From NCBI GenBank assembly GCA_019054805.1, contig JAHQIY010000009.1:3782001-3846000 (forward strand): a DNA stretch of 64,000 nucleotides. Reading direction: 5' to 3'. The stretch comes from Brachionus manjavacas. Taxonomy: Eukaryota; Rotifera; Eurotatoria; Ploima; Brachionidae. Of the stretch, positions 61,983-64,000 are shown in pieces. How positions within the stretch are numbered: position 1 is the stretch's first letter; every line of letters starts with the position of its first letter. A program made the position numbers and the translations under genes. Below the pieces are notes generated by a model. The model had not been told where the DNA came from, did not search any database, and was given only the letters and a program-made list of their open reading frames with translations.

Positions 61983-64000
61983 CTATCTAAAACTTATTTT
62001 TGCACAAATTGGGCATGAACTTAATTTTGAATTATTTGTTAAATTCAATTTACACGTGCTATGAGATGAGTGAATAGAACAAATATATGAAATATCAAAA
62101 ATTTTCTCAATTTCAGAATTACAGACAAAACAATATGACTTTTTTTTTCAGAAAGTGAATTTCTAAATCCATCAACAAGCTCTAGAAAAATACTCTCACG
62201 AATATTATTCGGAAAAAACATCTCTTTTTCGTTTGAAATTGTCTCCAAAGCTAATATCTTAATAAAAAAACAAACAAATGCGCCACATGATGTTTGATCC
62301 GATTGTTTCACATGAATAAATGTTTTTAATTTCCAGATTGATTTATCTTGCTTAAAGCAATTTAAACCTGTAATAAATGAACTTAAAGAAAATCATTTTT
62401 AGAAAAAGAAAATTTAAAAACAAAAAAAAAACTTCCAGTTAATTTCCAATCTTTTCTTTTTAATTTAATTTTCACCTAATGAATTAAAATAATAAATTTC
62501 CTTTTTTTGCTTATCGGCGAAAAAGGCAACCCAGTGGTTTTTATTATTAAGATTGGTCCCAGCATAAAATCAAAATCTTCAAGCTTTTTTAATTATTAAA
62601 AAATATTAAGTGATAATATATTAGATTAAATAAATTATTAGTTAAATTTAATGCTATTAAATTTTTATTAATTTTTAATTGCTGAAAAGTTATTTTAGTC
62701 GCAGTTTGATTTTTTAAAAATTTTAATATATGTTTTTTAATTTTATTGATTCTTTCCAAAAAATTTAAAAAATTTTATGTGGAGAATACTAATTCCGAGA
62801 TTTTTTGTATTTTTTTCTTTTTTCTCGATTTAATAAAATATTTTTTGATTTAATAAATAAAAATTTTCTAAGAGATCAAATTATATTCTAATTCATAAAA
62901 TAAAATTTAATTTTAATCTCATTATTAAAAAAGAATTTTGGAAATAAACTGTTAAATAACAGTAATTAAATTTTAAACTTTTAAGATAACAATTACTTAC
63001 ATTTAAATCTTTAATATTTTCTAAATATCTTTTTTCATAAATTTGTGTAGCAGTAAAAAAATTAAAATAAAACATTTTTTTTTGGCTTTTTTTAATTACT
63101 AAAAAAATGAAAGCATCAATTACCTAAAAATAGGAACATAATATTAAAAAATTAAAACAGCATGTTTCAAATTACTGAATCACTTAGACATTTTTTTTCT
63201 AGTAAATCTTGTATTTGTTTTACAGTTACAATATAGCAGTCGATTTTATAAAAGGCACAATCCTCTAGACGGTATTTATTATCAAGCAAGGAATTGTCTA
63301 CAAATACTTTTTCATTATCTAAATTTTTAAATTAGATTTAGAAAGTGTCAAGTGTCAAAATTATTTTTAAATCACCATTTCTGGTCGGATTTTCAATAAA
63401 GCATTTGGTCTCAAAAGTTTTATTAATGGTTTCCTCTGAAAAATCAAAGTCTGTATGTCCATTAAAGGATCTTATGCATGGTTCCTTTTTTGAATTGGAC
63501 GCTCTTTCTGGAAATTTCCACATTTCAACATCTTCTGGTGTGATTTTAATTTTTTCAAAATTTTTAAAATTTAAATCAAAAATATCTTTGTATTTTTCAA
63601 ATTTAATCTTTATGTAGTTAAATAAGGGAGCAGCGATTTCACTCGGAAAGCATCTCCGCTTTGTATTTATTCGCTTGTTTACGCAAAATAGATCATTTTT
63701 CAGATGACGGAACCACGATTCTAATGAATTGTTTGAAAGCCGGGTGGTGTAATCCTCAAGACAATCATTTAACAATATACCAGTCGATAAAGGCATAATA
63801 TACAGCCTTTTTCTAATAATATTGAAAATACTCGGGCAGTATAAATCGTTCTTTTCATATTCGATAAATAAAATTTCCTCATTAAAAATATTTTTTTCTT
63901 CATTTTTCAGTAAGGTATCAAAATATAAGGAAAATGGAGAATTTTTTTGATAGCTTAAAATTTCTTGATCTTCAAAAAAAAATTCCAAATCAACTTTATT
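61983..64000 (-). CDS. Ulp1 (C48)-type cysteine protease domain protein with C-terminal RING-like motif, partial
   Basis: Exons (minus): 64000-63376 (open to the window edge), 63318-63176, 63123-63001, about 62583-62476 and 62367-61983; introns GT-AG. The first exon carries an unassigned domain with LSNNSLESWFRHLKNDLFCV and PLFNYIKIKFEKYKDIFDLN, wording seen in transposon-type proteins. The following exons form a Ulp1 peptidase: CLSDSVIDAF, KNHWVAFFADKQ (catalytic His), YYFNSLG (Asn where Asp is usual), and KQSDQTSCGAFVC (oxyanion Gln and catalytic Cys). The C-terminus has CFVCNSEIE...CSIHSSHSTC...CPIC, a RING-like C-x2-C...C-x2-H-x2-H-x2-C...C-x2-C pattern. Two single-base deficits (near 62548, and in the A9 run at 62150) break the frame. 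The next gene is 180 bp downstream on the same strand. Confidence 0.65.

Overview
The window is very AT-rich animal nuclear DNA, roughly three quarters A+T by eye. It has spliced genes with tiny introns (45-61 bp, GT-AG) embedded in dense, nested transposon debris. A PPM1A/B-type PP2C phosphatase, a secreted trypsin-fold protease, a membrane-anchored short-chain dehydrogenase, and pieces of a MAP4K and of a PI-phospholipase C all point to a small metazoan. A monogonont rotifer is my guess, from the compact AT-rich style only, and confidence is low. No tRNA, rRNA or CRISPR was seen.

Host genes: (1) a four-exon PP2C phosphatase on +, 6957-23100, whose GC-rich first exon is separated from its last two exons by a 14.8-kb intron full of transposons; (2) a two-exon secreted serine protease on -, 34935-35831; (3) a three-exon Thr/Ser-rich secreted or anchored protein on +, 38722-40212; (4) a four-exon SDR dehydrogenase on +, 52844-53918, with a decayed paralogue at 40360-40700; (5) two adjacent minus-strand multi-exon genes at the right end, a 13-exon coiled-coil protein with two Myt1-like C2HC fingers (59209-61804) and a Ulp1-type protease with a C-terminal RING-like motif (61983 to the edge). 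The last pair may belong to a DNA transposon rather than the host.

Mobile DNA: at least three non-LTR (LINE) families. One is a nearly complete ORF1+ORF2 element at 45646-49420, inserted inside a non-autonomous element with perfect 8-bp target duplications. Copies of two LINE groups end in small conserved RNA-like folds whose stems covary. DNA transposons include internally deleted pogo/Tigger elements, a series of internally deleted Mutator-like (MULE) elements with 9-10 bp target duplications and family-specific subterminal repeats, Tc1/mariner remnants, hAT-like MITEs and long-TIR elements. A 2.2-kb element at 31775-34017 carries out-of-order, intron-containing fragments of a MAP4K kinase and a PI-PLC, and shares both its ends with a 172-bp MITE at 23900-24071; it looks like a gene-capturing element.

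Layout: 1-6.4 kb transposons; 6.4-23.1 kb phosphatase gene and its giant intron; 23.1-34.1 kb transposons and captured gene fragments; 34.9-40.7 kb protease, mucin-like gene and SDR pseudogene; 41-52.6 kb nested transposons; 52.8-53.9 kb SDR gene; 54.1-58.9 kb transposons; 59.1-64 kb the paired minus-strand genes. All exon joins were worked out by hand from reading frame and splice sites, without transcripts.
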